Shown here piece by piece: positions 1-11,134 of a DNA stretch of 64,000 nucleotides. Source of the stretch: Hypericum androsaemum. Its lineage: Eukaryota; Streptophyta; Magnoliopsida; Malpighiales; Hypericaceae. Position numbers and translations under genes: made by a program. The stretch is taken from NCBI GenBank assembly GCA_963995505.1, contig OZ023185.1, positions 1,736,001 to 1,800,000 on the forward strand. The letters run 5' to 3'. Positions within the stretch are counted from its first letter, which is position 1; every line of letters starts with the position of its first letter. The notes beneath the pieces are model-generated. The model made no database searches, was not told the origin of the DNA, and saw only the letters and a list, made by a program, of their open reading frames with translations.

Positions 1-245
1 GAGATTTTTTTTGAAATGGATAAAAAATATACATATTTTTTTTAAATAGACAAACATTTATATATATTATCTAAATATGTTAAAAATTATTTAATAGGCC
101 TCCTCCACTATATTTTTTTCCTTCAGTTTTTCCCTCTTCTCCGGACATGAATGGATAGGTGCAGAGCGTTTCCAATTTTTTTTAATATTAAATAATATTT
201 TAATCTATTTAAGAAATATGTATACTTTTTGTCTATTTAGGAAAA
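1..245. mobile_element. Truncated MITE-like element at left edge
   Basis: The first 60 bases closely match the left terminal repeat of the element at 1380-3721: a T-run, GAAATGG, an A-run, TACATATTTTT, then AAATAGACAAA. Bases about 195-240 carry the inverted counterpart (TGTATACTTTTTGTCTATTTAGG). The core has the same AAATTATTTAAT phrases. It is a second, partly eroded copy of that family. Its right outer terminus is missing and its left outer end lies at or beyond the window edge. Confidence 0.55.
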
Positions 246-1371
246 ATAGTGTAGGGGTCGGAACAATTACAATCCTACAATTCTGTGATACTTTCGGTAC
301 AATAACTTAGGGAATATATTACTAGGAATATAGGATACACCCAAAAAAAATGGAGTCATGCAAATAGGGTTGATTGACTTTATAGTTGAATCTTGATTAG
401 AAGGGAGATGTAACAAGCAATTCAAGTTAATTTTATGGTGGGCAAAATATACTAAGTTATTTTTTTAATGTCTATCGCGATCGTGAACATAAAAAATAAT
501 AAATAATTTCATAGCCATTTAACATGACAAGTTATATCGGCTAATATTTCCGGTGACAGAGTTCGATGGTCAACCCGTTTGAGGAACGGTAGATATATCA
601 CGTGCATGGTTAATTTTCGTCAAATGTATAGTTTCAAACAATAAAATAAACAACTTGCGAGTTACTAAGCAATTACTTGTCATTGAAGATTACGCATCTT
701 CCTATTGGAAAGAAAGAGCTGGCACTTGGATTCTTGATAAGATCAGATCATAAATATATACTAATTTTTAATACAATATATGGAGACTAAAGAACTAATT
801 GTTAGGTACTCGTAGAGGAATGGCCAGGGAAGAAACAACTCGACATACAACGAGGCACATGTTCTCTAAATTGTGATCACAACTTCCGGCAATCGCGTTC
901 AATTGATTTGTGTTCAATCAACTTGGTGTCACTGCGATGCAAGTATTTGTTGCATGTCCTTTCCATTTCTCAACAAATATAAAATGGCGATAACTTTCGC
1001 TATGATTCAAACTTGAGTTAGTCGGTTCATATAAGAGTTGATGAATTATATTTCATCTCTTTCATGATTTTAATATTCTGTTCAAAATATATTAAAAAAT
1101 GTTTAATTGATTTAATTGTATTATTCGTATCAATAATGTGCACATTCTTTTTTAGCAAACAAAATAAGAGTAACTCTTTTTTTTATCTTTAGAGTAAATA
1201 TAAACTTCAGCGAACTTGGTTTGGAGTAATTTCAAGATAAGTCACTTCTTGAGATATTTTTTGAAGTGTGTGTGAGCAAGACAAAACATGCTAAAAAGAC
1301 TCGTGCTATTTTTTGTTGTTCTGTTAAAAAAGTTGGTTAGATTACGAGACGTTAGAAATGGATAGCGAAGG
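246..1371. other. Intergenic, AT-rich, no gene seen
   Basis: No open frame with family similarity, no RNA gene and no clear repeat were seen in this AT-rich stretch. Confidence 0.6.
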
Positions 1372-2289
1372 GTTACAATTAGATTTTTTTTGAAATGGGC
1401 AAAAAAAAATACATATTTTTGCTAAATAGACAAAAAGTTATTGTTGCAGGAAAAAGAGAACAAGTAACCCGAGATGGATCCGGAGTTGTCGTCCCAAGGT
1501 CGGTCTAACTTATACTAAAGCTATGCTAGGCTAGACTACGAGTTACGGCTATGGACTAAGGAAAAGCAATAAAGATAGAAGAGTTGTATGTTGTGTTGTT
1601 AATGTCCTTCTCTGTCGCCCGAGCCCCATTTATATAGCTCGTCTTGACCAAGCTCCATCCTTCTCGAGCAAAAAATCCCGTCCCGAATGAATATTTTGTT
1701 TCCAAATTAACTCGGCTTAGATTAGGAAAATCTAAACCGTCTTCTTCAAATGAACAGATCCCGTCTTCAAATAGGAATATCCTGATTGTGCCGACCAAGC
1801 AACTGTGACCCAAGATCTTGCCCGAATCTTAAAAATCCTGACTCAACTTAGGAAAATATCAGCCGACTTGATCCTCCCGAACCTTCTATGCAAAACTCAT
1901 CTCAAGCCCGTCATCGCCCAAACAACATACCACGCTTAGGCCCAAAATAAAACCCCAAAATGGCCCAAGCCTCCCACCTATATGGACCAAAATGAGCTTT
2001 CCACCCTGGCCCCCAAAGCGGGATCGTCGAATCCATCTGGGCCCTTAAGCAGAATCAGACCTACCGCCCGGGCCATCTAAGCGGGCCTCGTCTTCCGCCC
2101 GCAAACAACGAAGCAAAAATTACTGCCTTCAAGATTAAGTCCCGTAGGCATACCGCCAGGGCTCCAAAGCGGTTGCCCCTCCCGCTTTCGTACGAAAGGC
2201 GGTATACCACCTTGTAACAAGCCAAATGACCTAATGCGCCTCGCACCAATGAGCCCGGGTCGCCAGATGGTGCACTCCTCGGTATGTTG

Positions 2290-2700
2290 AAGTGCCTCGG
2301 CACCCTTCTGGACATATCAACTTTACGGGCCGAGGCACCCTTCCGAACATATCGACTTCAAGAGCCGAAGCGCCTACCCGAACATATCGAATTCATGAGC
2401 CAAAGTGCCCACCCGGACATATCGACATCACAGGCCAAAGCGCCCACCCGGATATATCAACTTCACGGGCTGAGATGCCCAACCTGGACATCCCACTTCA
2501 CGGGTCGAGACACCTAACCCGGACATCCCACTTCGAGGACGAAGATGCCAAACTCGGGCTCCCACCTCGAAGGTCAAAGCAACCATCCGGGCTCCCTTCT
2601 TGTAGGTCAAAGCGAAATTCGGGCTCCTGCCTCGAAGGCCAAAGCGTCCTTTTGCTTCCGGCCATGAGGACCAAAGCATCCTCCCGTTTGACCTACATTT
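2290..2700. repeat. Degenerate tandem repeat of about 42 bp inside the solo LTR
   Basis: A unit of the form GGCC(A/G)AAGCGCCCACCCGGAC followed by ATATCGACTTCAC recurs about eight to ten times with growing divergence toward the right. It creates chance open frames on both strands. Confidence 0.7.
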
Positions 2701-3347
2701 TTGCCCTGCTTCCGCTTCGAATCTGAAGACATTAAAAACTATAAAGTCGTAGATTTATGTCTTTGCTTTGCACAGAAACTTGAATTGTCTCAATCCAAGC
2801 TCCAGATAGATAATTATGATCATTTTACCGAGGAGCATCACCCAGGCAGGCAGGAAGCAGACCGAACCGCGCTCCCGCCTTGGTCTTAGAAGCGGGAAGC
2901 AGACCGAACCAGTTCAAAATGCGCACATCGTGAAGTAGATTTCTGACCACATTCTGCTTCGAATCTGAAAAAGTTGTAAACTAAAAAGTTGTAAACCTTC
3001 GTCTTGCCTTCCTATTGCCGAAACATTTAGATCAATCCGATGTCCGAGTCAAAATCTACCGCTGATCTACCAAAATCTATTAGAACTCATCGAGCAAGCT
3101 AACCCTAGGACTTGGCGCTTTGTTTAGACCCTCTTCTGATCCGAATTAGGCAAGGCTCTTGAAAATAAAGTTGTAGATACATGTCTCACCTTTTCATAGC
3201 CACAAGAATCTCATCATTCCAACCTACGAGTCCAAAGTAACAGCCGATTTACCACGGAAGGACATTGTCATCCACGGACAAGCCGAAGTGAACCAAGGAA
3301 ACACAACAAAGCGGTCTATCATCACCGGTTTCGACCAAGTAAGACCA

Positions 3348-3429
3348 TCATTGGACTCGACGTAGGGGAGACCATCGACAATCTCCCGTCATTGGACTCG
3401 ACGTAGGGGAGACCATCGACAATCTCTTC
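3348..3429. repeat. 41-bp tandem duplication inside the solo LTR
   Basis: A unit starting TCATTGGACTCGACGTAGGG occurs at 3348 and again at 3389, almost identical over 38 bases. Confidence 0.85.
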
Positions 3430-3729
3430 CAACTCAAAATCAGAAGTGATCGCTTTGAGACTATGCCGCCCATCGGTCACTTTGAGACCACATCGGTCAT
3501 CGGTCACCCAGTCACCTTGAAACCACACCGAGTACCTCAAAATATGTTGACAATGCCGAGATTATTTTTATATCTCAACAGTTATATATATTCCCAAAAT
3601 AGGTTGAAAAATTATTTAATATTAAAAGTATAGTTGAAATATTATTTAATATTAAAAATGCCTTTTTGTCTATTTAGAAAAAATATGTATATTTTTTTTA
3701 CTCATTTTGAAAAAAATCCCCGTTACAAT

Positions 3730-4172
3730 GACCCTCTAGAAGAAGTGTAAACGAAGGAAGTCACGATTTTGTCAAAGCCGAAAAAGTAAGCCACACTTCA
3801 TCCATTAATTAAAAAGGGGAAGTTTGTGAAGAAAAGTCTACTGTTTGCATTAAAATATAAAAATTCTTCAAATTAAAGACCTGGCAATTTTATCTATACT
3901 GCCAACCATCATAATCATCAATATGAAAGTCATTTCCCGATCACTACATAAATTTTTTAAAATTTTGTCCAATTAGTTGACGTGCGGGCAATTACAACTG
4001 CTGTATTCTTATACGGGATAATACTGAAATTTTTTCTATTTTCACATTGGTCCAATAATTGGAGCACGCAACGACTATATATGTACATCTGCATTAAGTT
4101 GTTTTCCTCACCTTGATCTCATACAACACCATCCACAATATTTCTCTCTTGCAACTGAAAATACAACGAGCA
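3730..4172 (+). promoter_or_regulatory. Upstream region of the CASP-like gene, possible TATA box
   Basis: AT-rich sequence with CTATATATG at about 4074-4082, roughly 95 bases before the start codon of the CASP-like gene. The spacing suits a TATA box plus a short leader. No other feature was recognised here. Confidence 0.4.
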
Positions 4173-5971
4173 ATGGAGTCTTCCCTTAAACCCGACCCAG
4201 AGACTGTCAAGTCCGAAGTAAAGCCACCACCGCCTAAAAGCAGTGGAGGAAACTTTGGACATGACATAGTGCTTCGGGTTTTACTGTTTGCGGTCACCTT
4301 GGCTGCCATAATTCTTATGGTCACCGCCAAGCAAACGGAAGGAGTTGTTGTCGTGGGCATTCCTGTCCTGGTTCCTGTTAAGGCCAAGTTCAACTACTCT
4401 CCAGCTAACATGTGAGTTTAATTTCTTTCAGGAAATACATAGTTAATAGTCGTTTATGAGCGAATAAATATTCATGACGTAACAAAGTAGAGTTAGAAGA
4501 AGCTTTTATATAAGTTTGCATGTATACATACAACTCCGATTTTTTATGGTATGCTGTATGCATGCATGATTCAATTAATTTTTTCTCACGAAATCATGTG
4601 ATATCCCAGTATCATGCATTGGCTAATTCATATTTTGAGCATGGCATAATTACGTAGTTAGGATGGCTAAGCTTTTTCTATCACTGCTTGAACTCGAGAC
4701 ATCTGTCTAAATTGGTTAAGTTAGAAATTAGAAAAACTCTCAACAAGCTCTAATGGACTATTAATTTTTTTTGAAAGGTAAATTTTACACCACTAACTAT
4801 ATCGTAGCAAAATTTGAACTTTAGACCTTAGTCAAATCATCTACGCTAGTTTGACGATTACTATTGTATAACTTGTCTGCTGATTCTCAATCTTTTGAAT
4901 GTCCATCTATTAGAATCTAGAAGATAGATTAAGTCTCCTTAGAGGTCGAAAATATGCGAATAATATATGCTTAGTGGCGTTTTTCACTGGATGCCGACGT
5001 GGAAATCGCTAGTGGGCTTAACAGTCAACGCCAAATTGTATCTACCTTTTTTTTAATCTATAATACCTAATATCTAAATATTTATTGTATCGTCTAATTA
5101 AGATTCGAAGAATGCAAATTATATGTATTCCTAATTCTTCTTTTTTTTAGGGGGGTTTGGTTTTGACTTTTGAGGGGTATGTATCCCTAATTCCTGGTAC
5201 CAATTATTTGTGTTTTCCCTTTAAATACGACTATATTTGATTTAAATATTAGAGGCCGCCTTTTCTGACCTCTGCTTATTTAATTACCAAAAATATTTAG
5301 GCCTCCCACGTACACAACCATTTGCTACAAGCTTGTTGGTCAGCAAGAAGAGTGGGTCAATGTTAGTTGATTCGGGTTTAATGCAACAATTATTTAAGCT
5401 GTCAGACAACCAATCTAATACGCCTTAATTACAATCGATACAATCTAATACGAATTGTGTCGACTAATTTCAATTCGAAACTTACCGATTTTAACGTTGT
5501 TCATTTGTTTTATGTAACAGATACTTTGTAGCTGCATTATCCGTTGCTTGCCTATACAGTATCACCTCAACCCTGGGACACCTCTTCACGGTCTCCAAGC
5601 CAGCCAAAGCAGCCAAGACCTTGCTCTATCTCGTAATTTGGGACGTGGTAATTTACTAAACCACCCTTCTCTTTTGCAACAAGTTACCTTTGATGGAAAT
5701 ATGTAAACAGCTGTATCATTGCATTTGTTTTTTGCAGTTGGTGTTCGGAATAGTGGCGGCAGCCACCGGCACGTCGGGCGGGGTAGCCTACGTAGGGCTG
5801 AAGGGCAACAAACATGCAGGATGGAACAAGATATGCTCTGTTTATGACACATACTGCAAGCACATTGGAGCATCCATAGGACTTTCTCTAGTCGCCTCGA
5901 TTATTCTCGTCCTGCTCATCTTCCTCTCCGTTATCTCCCTCTACCGTCGGATCCCCCCGCCATCCTACTAA
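4173..5971 (+). CDS. CASP-like protein, CASPL1 type (four-helix membrane protein)
   Basis: Three exons join in phase: 4173-4411, 5521-5647 and 5738-5971, giving 199 residues. The N-terminus is a Pro/Lys-rich cytosolic tail. Four hydrophobic segments follow at about residues 33-53, 80-102, 112-135 and 165-188, with a short C-terminal tail ending RRIPPPSY. The phrases [13 protein letters not shown] and the glycine-rich loop before [13 protein letters not shown] are typical of the CASP-like (UPF0497) family, subgroup 1. Family members sit in the plasma membrane; the CASPs proper organise the Casparian strip, whereas CASP-like proteins are mostly of unknown role. The start is the only ATG in the frame with a normal N-terminal tail. 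All splice sites are GT-AG. The first intron (about 1.1 kb) shows no inserted gene. The exact subfamily (1D suspected) is inferred. Confidence 0.88.
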
Positions 5972-6479
5972 TGCGACGACGAGTTTAATTATAGCGTGAT
6001 TGCCTATGTTCATGTTAGAGATTTGTATGCTCCTGGACAGTTGTTTGATGATGTAGTGTTTCATCAGTTAGTGTGTTGTGTATATGTTCAGGGGACCTTA
6101 TTTGTTTAGCAAAATTTGTGGGTTGACATTTGTGTGTACCTAGTGATCAGTTTTATTAATCGGTCTAAATCTTGTCACTCGGTATGTTATAATCGCCACG
6201 AAATTGCTCGTAAAAAGTTGTCTTTCGAGGTCTCATTCTAGGATCTCCGCCATGCAAAATGAAATCAGCAGAGGCAGCAGTGCCAGAAGTTGTGATCGAC
6301 AGATCAACAGCAAAATGATGAAGCACTAGGCATGTGGTTTGTTGACTTATTAGTACCAGAAAAAACATGCCTAGGAACCAGTTTAGATTACTTCTCCTAT
6401 GTCATGAACTAAGACAGGATTCGTCGAAGTTCGAAGAGGCTTGAACATGATAGAACAGAGCGTGTTCAACTCAAGGATC
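5972..6479. other. 3' flank of the CASP-like gene
   Basis: The T-rich stretch to about 6170 probably holds the 3' UTR. Nothing recognisable follows until the pseudogene. Confidence 0.5.
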
Positions 6480-6765
6480 GGGAAATAAAGGAAGCCAAAT
6501 TCTACTCGCTAGTCGGATTACAAGCACACAACTTTCCATCCGCAAACATAACATACGGCTTCCCATCCATCCTTAACCGACTCGATCTGACCCCCTAAGC
6601 TCTTAAAGAATGCAGTTGGCCTCACAATGCTTTAAGTGAATCCACCATCTTTCTCAGCTACCTCCATCAACTCTGCCTCAAACTTCAGCTTCGCGAGCTG
6701 AAACTCGAGGAGCGGCTTCTGCACGCAAATTGTAGACAACAACACAAAATGCTTAGCCCCATACA

Positions 6766-8724
6766 TGTTGGGTTTTATAAAAATGAACCCTAGGTTTGTA
6801 GCAGCGGAAGATAAATTTTTTTACCAACACTGAATCTGATCATGGCTGTATAATATAAAATCAAGATAACAACATAGTTAGAGAATTCTTACAGTGCGTT
6901 GTAGATCGAATCCTCAACTATGGTATCCACGTAGTCTTCGTCTACGAACTCCTTGACAGTTAAAATCTTCGAGAATTCGCTAGGAGAATTCTTTATCGAA
7001 GAAACTAGAGAAAATATGTGTCTTGTATCTAGGTTAATGAATTTCTATATTAAAACCCTTGATACCCACACACATATATATAGTAAAATAATTAACCAAC
7101 TCCTACTCTTTTAGGAGTAGGTTTTGCAGGAGGCAAGGTTGGAAGCCCTTAATGGCTTCCAACATTGACTTCCCTTTTGGGCCTCCAAGCCCATTCTATT
7201 ATTTTCTTGACCCAGTCAATATGTCAAACATCTAATATATTTTACTATACATATTAGTATTTAATTAAATCCAACTTAATTAAATAATTACAATTATAAT
7301 TCTATCTAATAGAATTATAATATTTCTCTATAGAATAAATATTCATGATCAAATCAATATTTAATCTAACCAACTTCAATTCGTAAACTAATACTACTTG
7401 CTGTGTGACCCATAGGCCCTCATATGTCAAGCGATTAGTCGAACTAATGGTCTTAGTCGAACACTAGACAATAGACCAGACAATCTCAATATATGAGGTA
7501 CGTTGCGAGGATACTGCAACTACCTGTAATGTGAAGCTCACAGTGATATGGTCCTTTCATTCACGAATACTCGATTAAGTCTAGAACATGATGAAGTGTC
7601 TATTCAAATAACTTAATCATATTATCTCATTCTACTAATTGATCATATTGTCACTTTTAGACACCATTCCAAAAGTAACGTGCATTGGCCAATGACTAAC
7701 GATCCAATTAGTTATGAGAAGACAAGTATTCTCTCCAAGTCTATTTGAGGAATGAATCATATTCTTGGCTCAACTACCACGCACATGCACTTCGTGATGT
7801 ACCCAACACATGCCGTATCACCCCGTCAGGAGTGCAAGCGTTGGTCATGGTCAAAGTTCATCACTCCGTACATGTCGTGTGTATTGACCTCAAGTCGGAG
7901 GACTATTACACTACTCCACAAACCGATATTTTCGTAGACACGTAAATAGAATACACCAAACGGTTTCTCGGTCGGGTATGCCAATACTCTCCAAAGTATC
8001 TGTGCATCCATCATGAAATACCTAGTATCTCGTAGTTGTGAGAACCACTACATCATCTAAGGATATGATGCAGATCGCACACCAATCTCAATCGCATCAT
8101 CGATATCCCATTCTCGATGATCATTGATTGTGAATCCTATTCTTGGCTCAACTACCACACACATGCACTTCGTGATGTACCCAACATATGCCGTATCACC
8201 CCGTCAGGAGTGCAAGCGTTGGTCATGGTCAAAGTTCATCACTCCGTACATGTCGTGTGTATTGACCTCAAGTCGGAGGACTATTACACTACTCCACAAA
8301 TCGATATTTCCGTAGACACGTAAATAGAATACACCAAACGGTTTCTCGGTCGGGTATGCCAATACTCTCCAAAGTATCTGTGCATCCATCATGAAATACC
8401 TAGTATCTCGTAGTTGTGAGAACAACTACATCATCTAAGGATATGATGCAGATCGCACACCAATCTCAATCGCATCATCGATATCCCATTCTCGATGATC
8501 ATTGATTGTGGCTATCTAAGAACTACGTGCATAGTCATCTGAAATCTCGCATTCTCAATGACAACACTAGTTCATGGGAACATAAACATAAATATATGCA
8601 AACAATCAAACATTATATTCATTTATGTAATGCCGAATATTATTAATACACATTAATAATATAACTGAATGTGATCAAGTATAATGTCCTTATATCGATT
8701 GTCTCTAGGACATCTATACCAACA
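6766..8724. mobile_element. Solo LTR (about 1.96 kb), TSD ATACA
   Basis: The segment begins TGTTGGGTTTTAT and ends ATACCAACA, and is flanked by the perfect 5-bp duplication ATACA (6761-6765 and 8725-8729). No gag-pol and no second LTR are present. It contains a 378-bp direct duplication. Open frames inside, such as 7745-7945 and 8117-8323, are chance frames repeated by that duplication. Confidence 0.85.
7755..8510. repeat. 378-bp tandem duplication within the solo LTR
   Basis: Copy 1 spans 7755-8132 and copy 2 spans 8133-8510. They differ at only a handful of bases where compared by eye, so the duplication is recent relative to the LTR's other decay. Confidence 0.92.
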
Positions 8725-8756
8725 ATACATAGTTCCTCCCAGCAACAAGAAATGTT

Positions 8757-11134
8757 ATACTATTAGTGTCTCTTTAGAAAGTAACATCAACTAAACTAGT
8801 ACGAGTTAGAATGTAAAAATTTCTCGACTAGTTGCTTCTGAAAACCGAAAATGTTATAGTATCAAGGTCTCTTTACTTTTGAAACTACTCAAAATTCAGA
8901 TACATATTAAATCGTCTAAGTCGAGTTTGAGTCGTGTCCAACCATACAATAAACTAGTTGCAACCTAATACCCAGTAATGAACAATCAACCTTAAGGAGG
9001 GAATGCAATTATATTTAGGCGCTAAATACAAAATATTTAAGGGCACGCATTTAACTCGCTAGCTGCAACTCACTCATGCCACCCGAGCCTCGAGGGAGGC
9101 GTTACGAGTTGCAACTCAGAACATAGCCAACCATAAAAATCAAATAAATATATTCAGAAAAAAGCCCAATTGGAAGATGCCACGTCCCAAATAATTGACC
9201 CGTCGTGGCCCAAATTAATTGGTTTTAAAATTTTAATACGTTAAAAAGAAAGATATTGGTGTTCTCTAGTGGAAAAGGGAAAATAATAATATTAGTTTTA
9301 ACTTTTAAATGCATGGGACAAAATAGAAACGGAAGCAGCCAGCCTCCGCGCCTAATTATTCGTGCCGTTAACAAACTCTTTTCCTTCCTCTCTTTGCCCG
9401 TTTCTAGGTGACGGGTCAAACTAATTCAAAGGACTATCTTAAAATTGTATATTTAATATAAAAATTCAAACAAAATATTAGAAATGGTTGATTTTGTTAT
9501 GTGATTGTGATCCGTACGACATCCGGCATCAAACGCTGTAATTTTTTTCTCGAAATAACATGTTTGCTTTTCTTTGAAAGGTATATGTATTAATGGTATA
9601 TAAAGATTATCTAATGTGATATTTCTCCTGTCATAGATCAAATGAGATTGCGATTGTTGGTCTTGTCTATCCTACCTTATCAAGTCTTGATTATTTACGA
9701 ATCCAATCAATTTGGATTGAATTTAAGATTATAATAAGCGTTACGTCCATCTCATATAGTTGTTAATCACCAACTATTTTTCTACGAAAAATGGAATAGT
9801 CAAGAAAAACTGTGTAAAAGTCTTCGTTAAAAAGAGTAAGCTATAAAACCATTTTTAAATTACAACAAATTATAGGTGAGCCATAAAAGAGATAAGTGGA
9901 ACTAAAATCAGCAGAAACATTTGTTTTTTACATTTTCATGAGCCATGCTATTTTTTTTTCCCGAATCTTACAAATAATTTTTTTATCGATAAACCATTCT
10001 TAGCTGAATAAACTCGATAATAAATAAATTTGACGATACTCGATTCTAAATCATACTTAGACTACCCACACTGGTGATCGAGTCCGAGTGATCACCAGTA
10101 GCTGCCGAACAACAAATTAAAAAAAAAAAGAAAATGGATGGAATTGGGCCGAGCGGATCGGCTGGCCGATCCTCGCTCGTGAACTTTTTTTTTCTTTTTT
10201 ATCTTAATCTAATCCTAATGACACATGGTACAATATAATTCGTTGAAATAAATACTAGTGGATATTATTTGTTTGGTTATCATAATTAATATTATCTTTT
10301 GATAAAAATATAAAATAAAAAATGAAAATTATTATTTTTCAATTCTCTATAAATAGAGTCCAATATTGATATATTTTGATACACAATCTTGTATTCTAAC
10401 TTTGGACGCTTGTCACTCGGTCGAATATTAACTTCAAACATATTTTTGACATTTTTACACTCCGAATTTGGAGAAGTCATAAACTAAAAAGTTTAGATAT
10501 ATGTCTCGCATTTGCAAAGCAACTTGAATCAATTTAATTGGACTCCGGAATAAGAAGTTGTGGCTCCCCAACTGAAACTCGTTCTCGTAACTCGCTCGAC
10601 TATTGATTTCAAACATATTTTCGACATCCATTTGTAGCTCGATCTATTTTTTCTAATTTTGTATTTAAAGTTTTGTAGTCTTAATTTTGTTATTTTATTT
10701 TAATTTTTTCCTTGTTATAATTATGGACGCATAATTTTATATAATTATTATAATTTATATATAAACATAAATTAAGTTATAGATAATATGTTGATGATAG
10801 AAAAATTAATTATTTATTTGGTGAGTAAATTAAATAAAATTATTAATAAAAATAGTAAAAAATTAAATTAGATTGAATAATAATTTGATGAGGAAAAAAT
10901 TAATTATTTATTATGGCTGATCAACGTGGTAGTCTTAGTGAACAAAAAGGCCAACTCAAATCATTACAAGGGCCACCCTCTTCCCCTTTCCCTCTTTTCT
11001 CCTTTATTTCCGTTTTTTTTTCTTCTTCCCATTCCCTCCTTGTTTTAGTAGGTCTTAATTGTTAGGGTTTAAGGAGGAGCTAGAGAGGGAATGTGAGTTA
11101 GAGAGAGAAGGAATGTGAGTTAGAGAGAGAGGGA
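8757..11134. other. Intergenic AT-rich region upstream of the CDK-like kinase
   Basis: No gene or clear element was seen. The last 200 bases become pyrimidine-rich and then purine-rich (GAGTTAGAGAGAG, twice at about 11094-11130), which fits a promoter and 5' leader of the kinase gene. Confidence 0.5.

Larger units (their letters stand above)
1442..3580. mobile_element. Solo LTR (about 2.1 kb), TSD GTTAT
   Basis: The segment begins TGTTGCAGG and ends ATCTCAACA, the usual TG...CA ends of an LTR. It is flanked by the exact 5-bp direct repeat GTTAT (1437-1441 and 3581-3585). No internal retroviral genes remain, so it is read as a solo LTR left after recombination between two LTRs. It is far more GC-rich than its surroundings and contains degenerate tandem repeats. 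The short open frames in it are not convincing genes. Confidence 0.8.
1380..3721. mobile_element. MITE with terminal inverted repeats, split by a solo LTR
   Basis: The left arm (1380-1441) and right arm (3586-3721) are inverted copies over about 55 bases sharing the CTAAATAGACAAAAAG block and the A/T-run termini. GTTACAAT stands directly outside both ends (1372-1379 and 3722-3729), an 8-bp target duplication that may be a 9-bp one with a changed base. Without the LTR the element would be about 200 bp. A related copy lies at 1-245. It encodes nothing. Confidence 0.75.
6480..8756 (-). pseudogene. Divinyl chlorophyllide a 8-vinyl-reductase (DVR) pseudogene fragment, interrupted by a solo LTR
   Basis: Reading the minus strand from 8756 to 8725 and then 6765 down to about 6480 gives the middle of DVR, the plastid enzyme that reduces the 8-vinyl group in chlorophyll synthesis. 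Family phrases seen are [45 protein letters not shown] and, in another frame, [19 protein letters not shown]. The copy is broken. There is a stop where FTYSIV would be expected, a frameshift just before the KPYVMF block, a stop replacing the Gln of the SEQDLA-like motif, and neither end of the gene is present. A solo LTR of about 2 kb sits inside the coding remnant. The absence of an intron fits either an intronless parent or a processed copy. Confidence 0.85.

Noticed and set aside
2061..2726. Open frames of 77-144 codons on both strands
   Set aside because: They follow the 42-bp tandem repeat inside a solo LTR and show no conserved domain.
7745..8425. Four similar frames of 61-73 codons
   Set aside because: Pairs created by the 378-bp duplication in a solo LTR, not by gene duplication.
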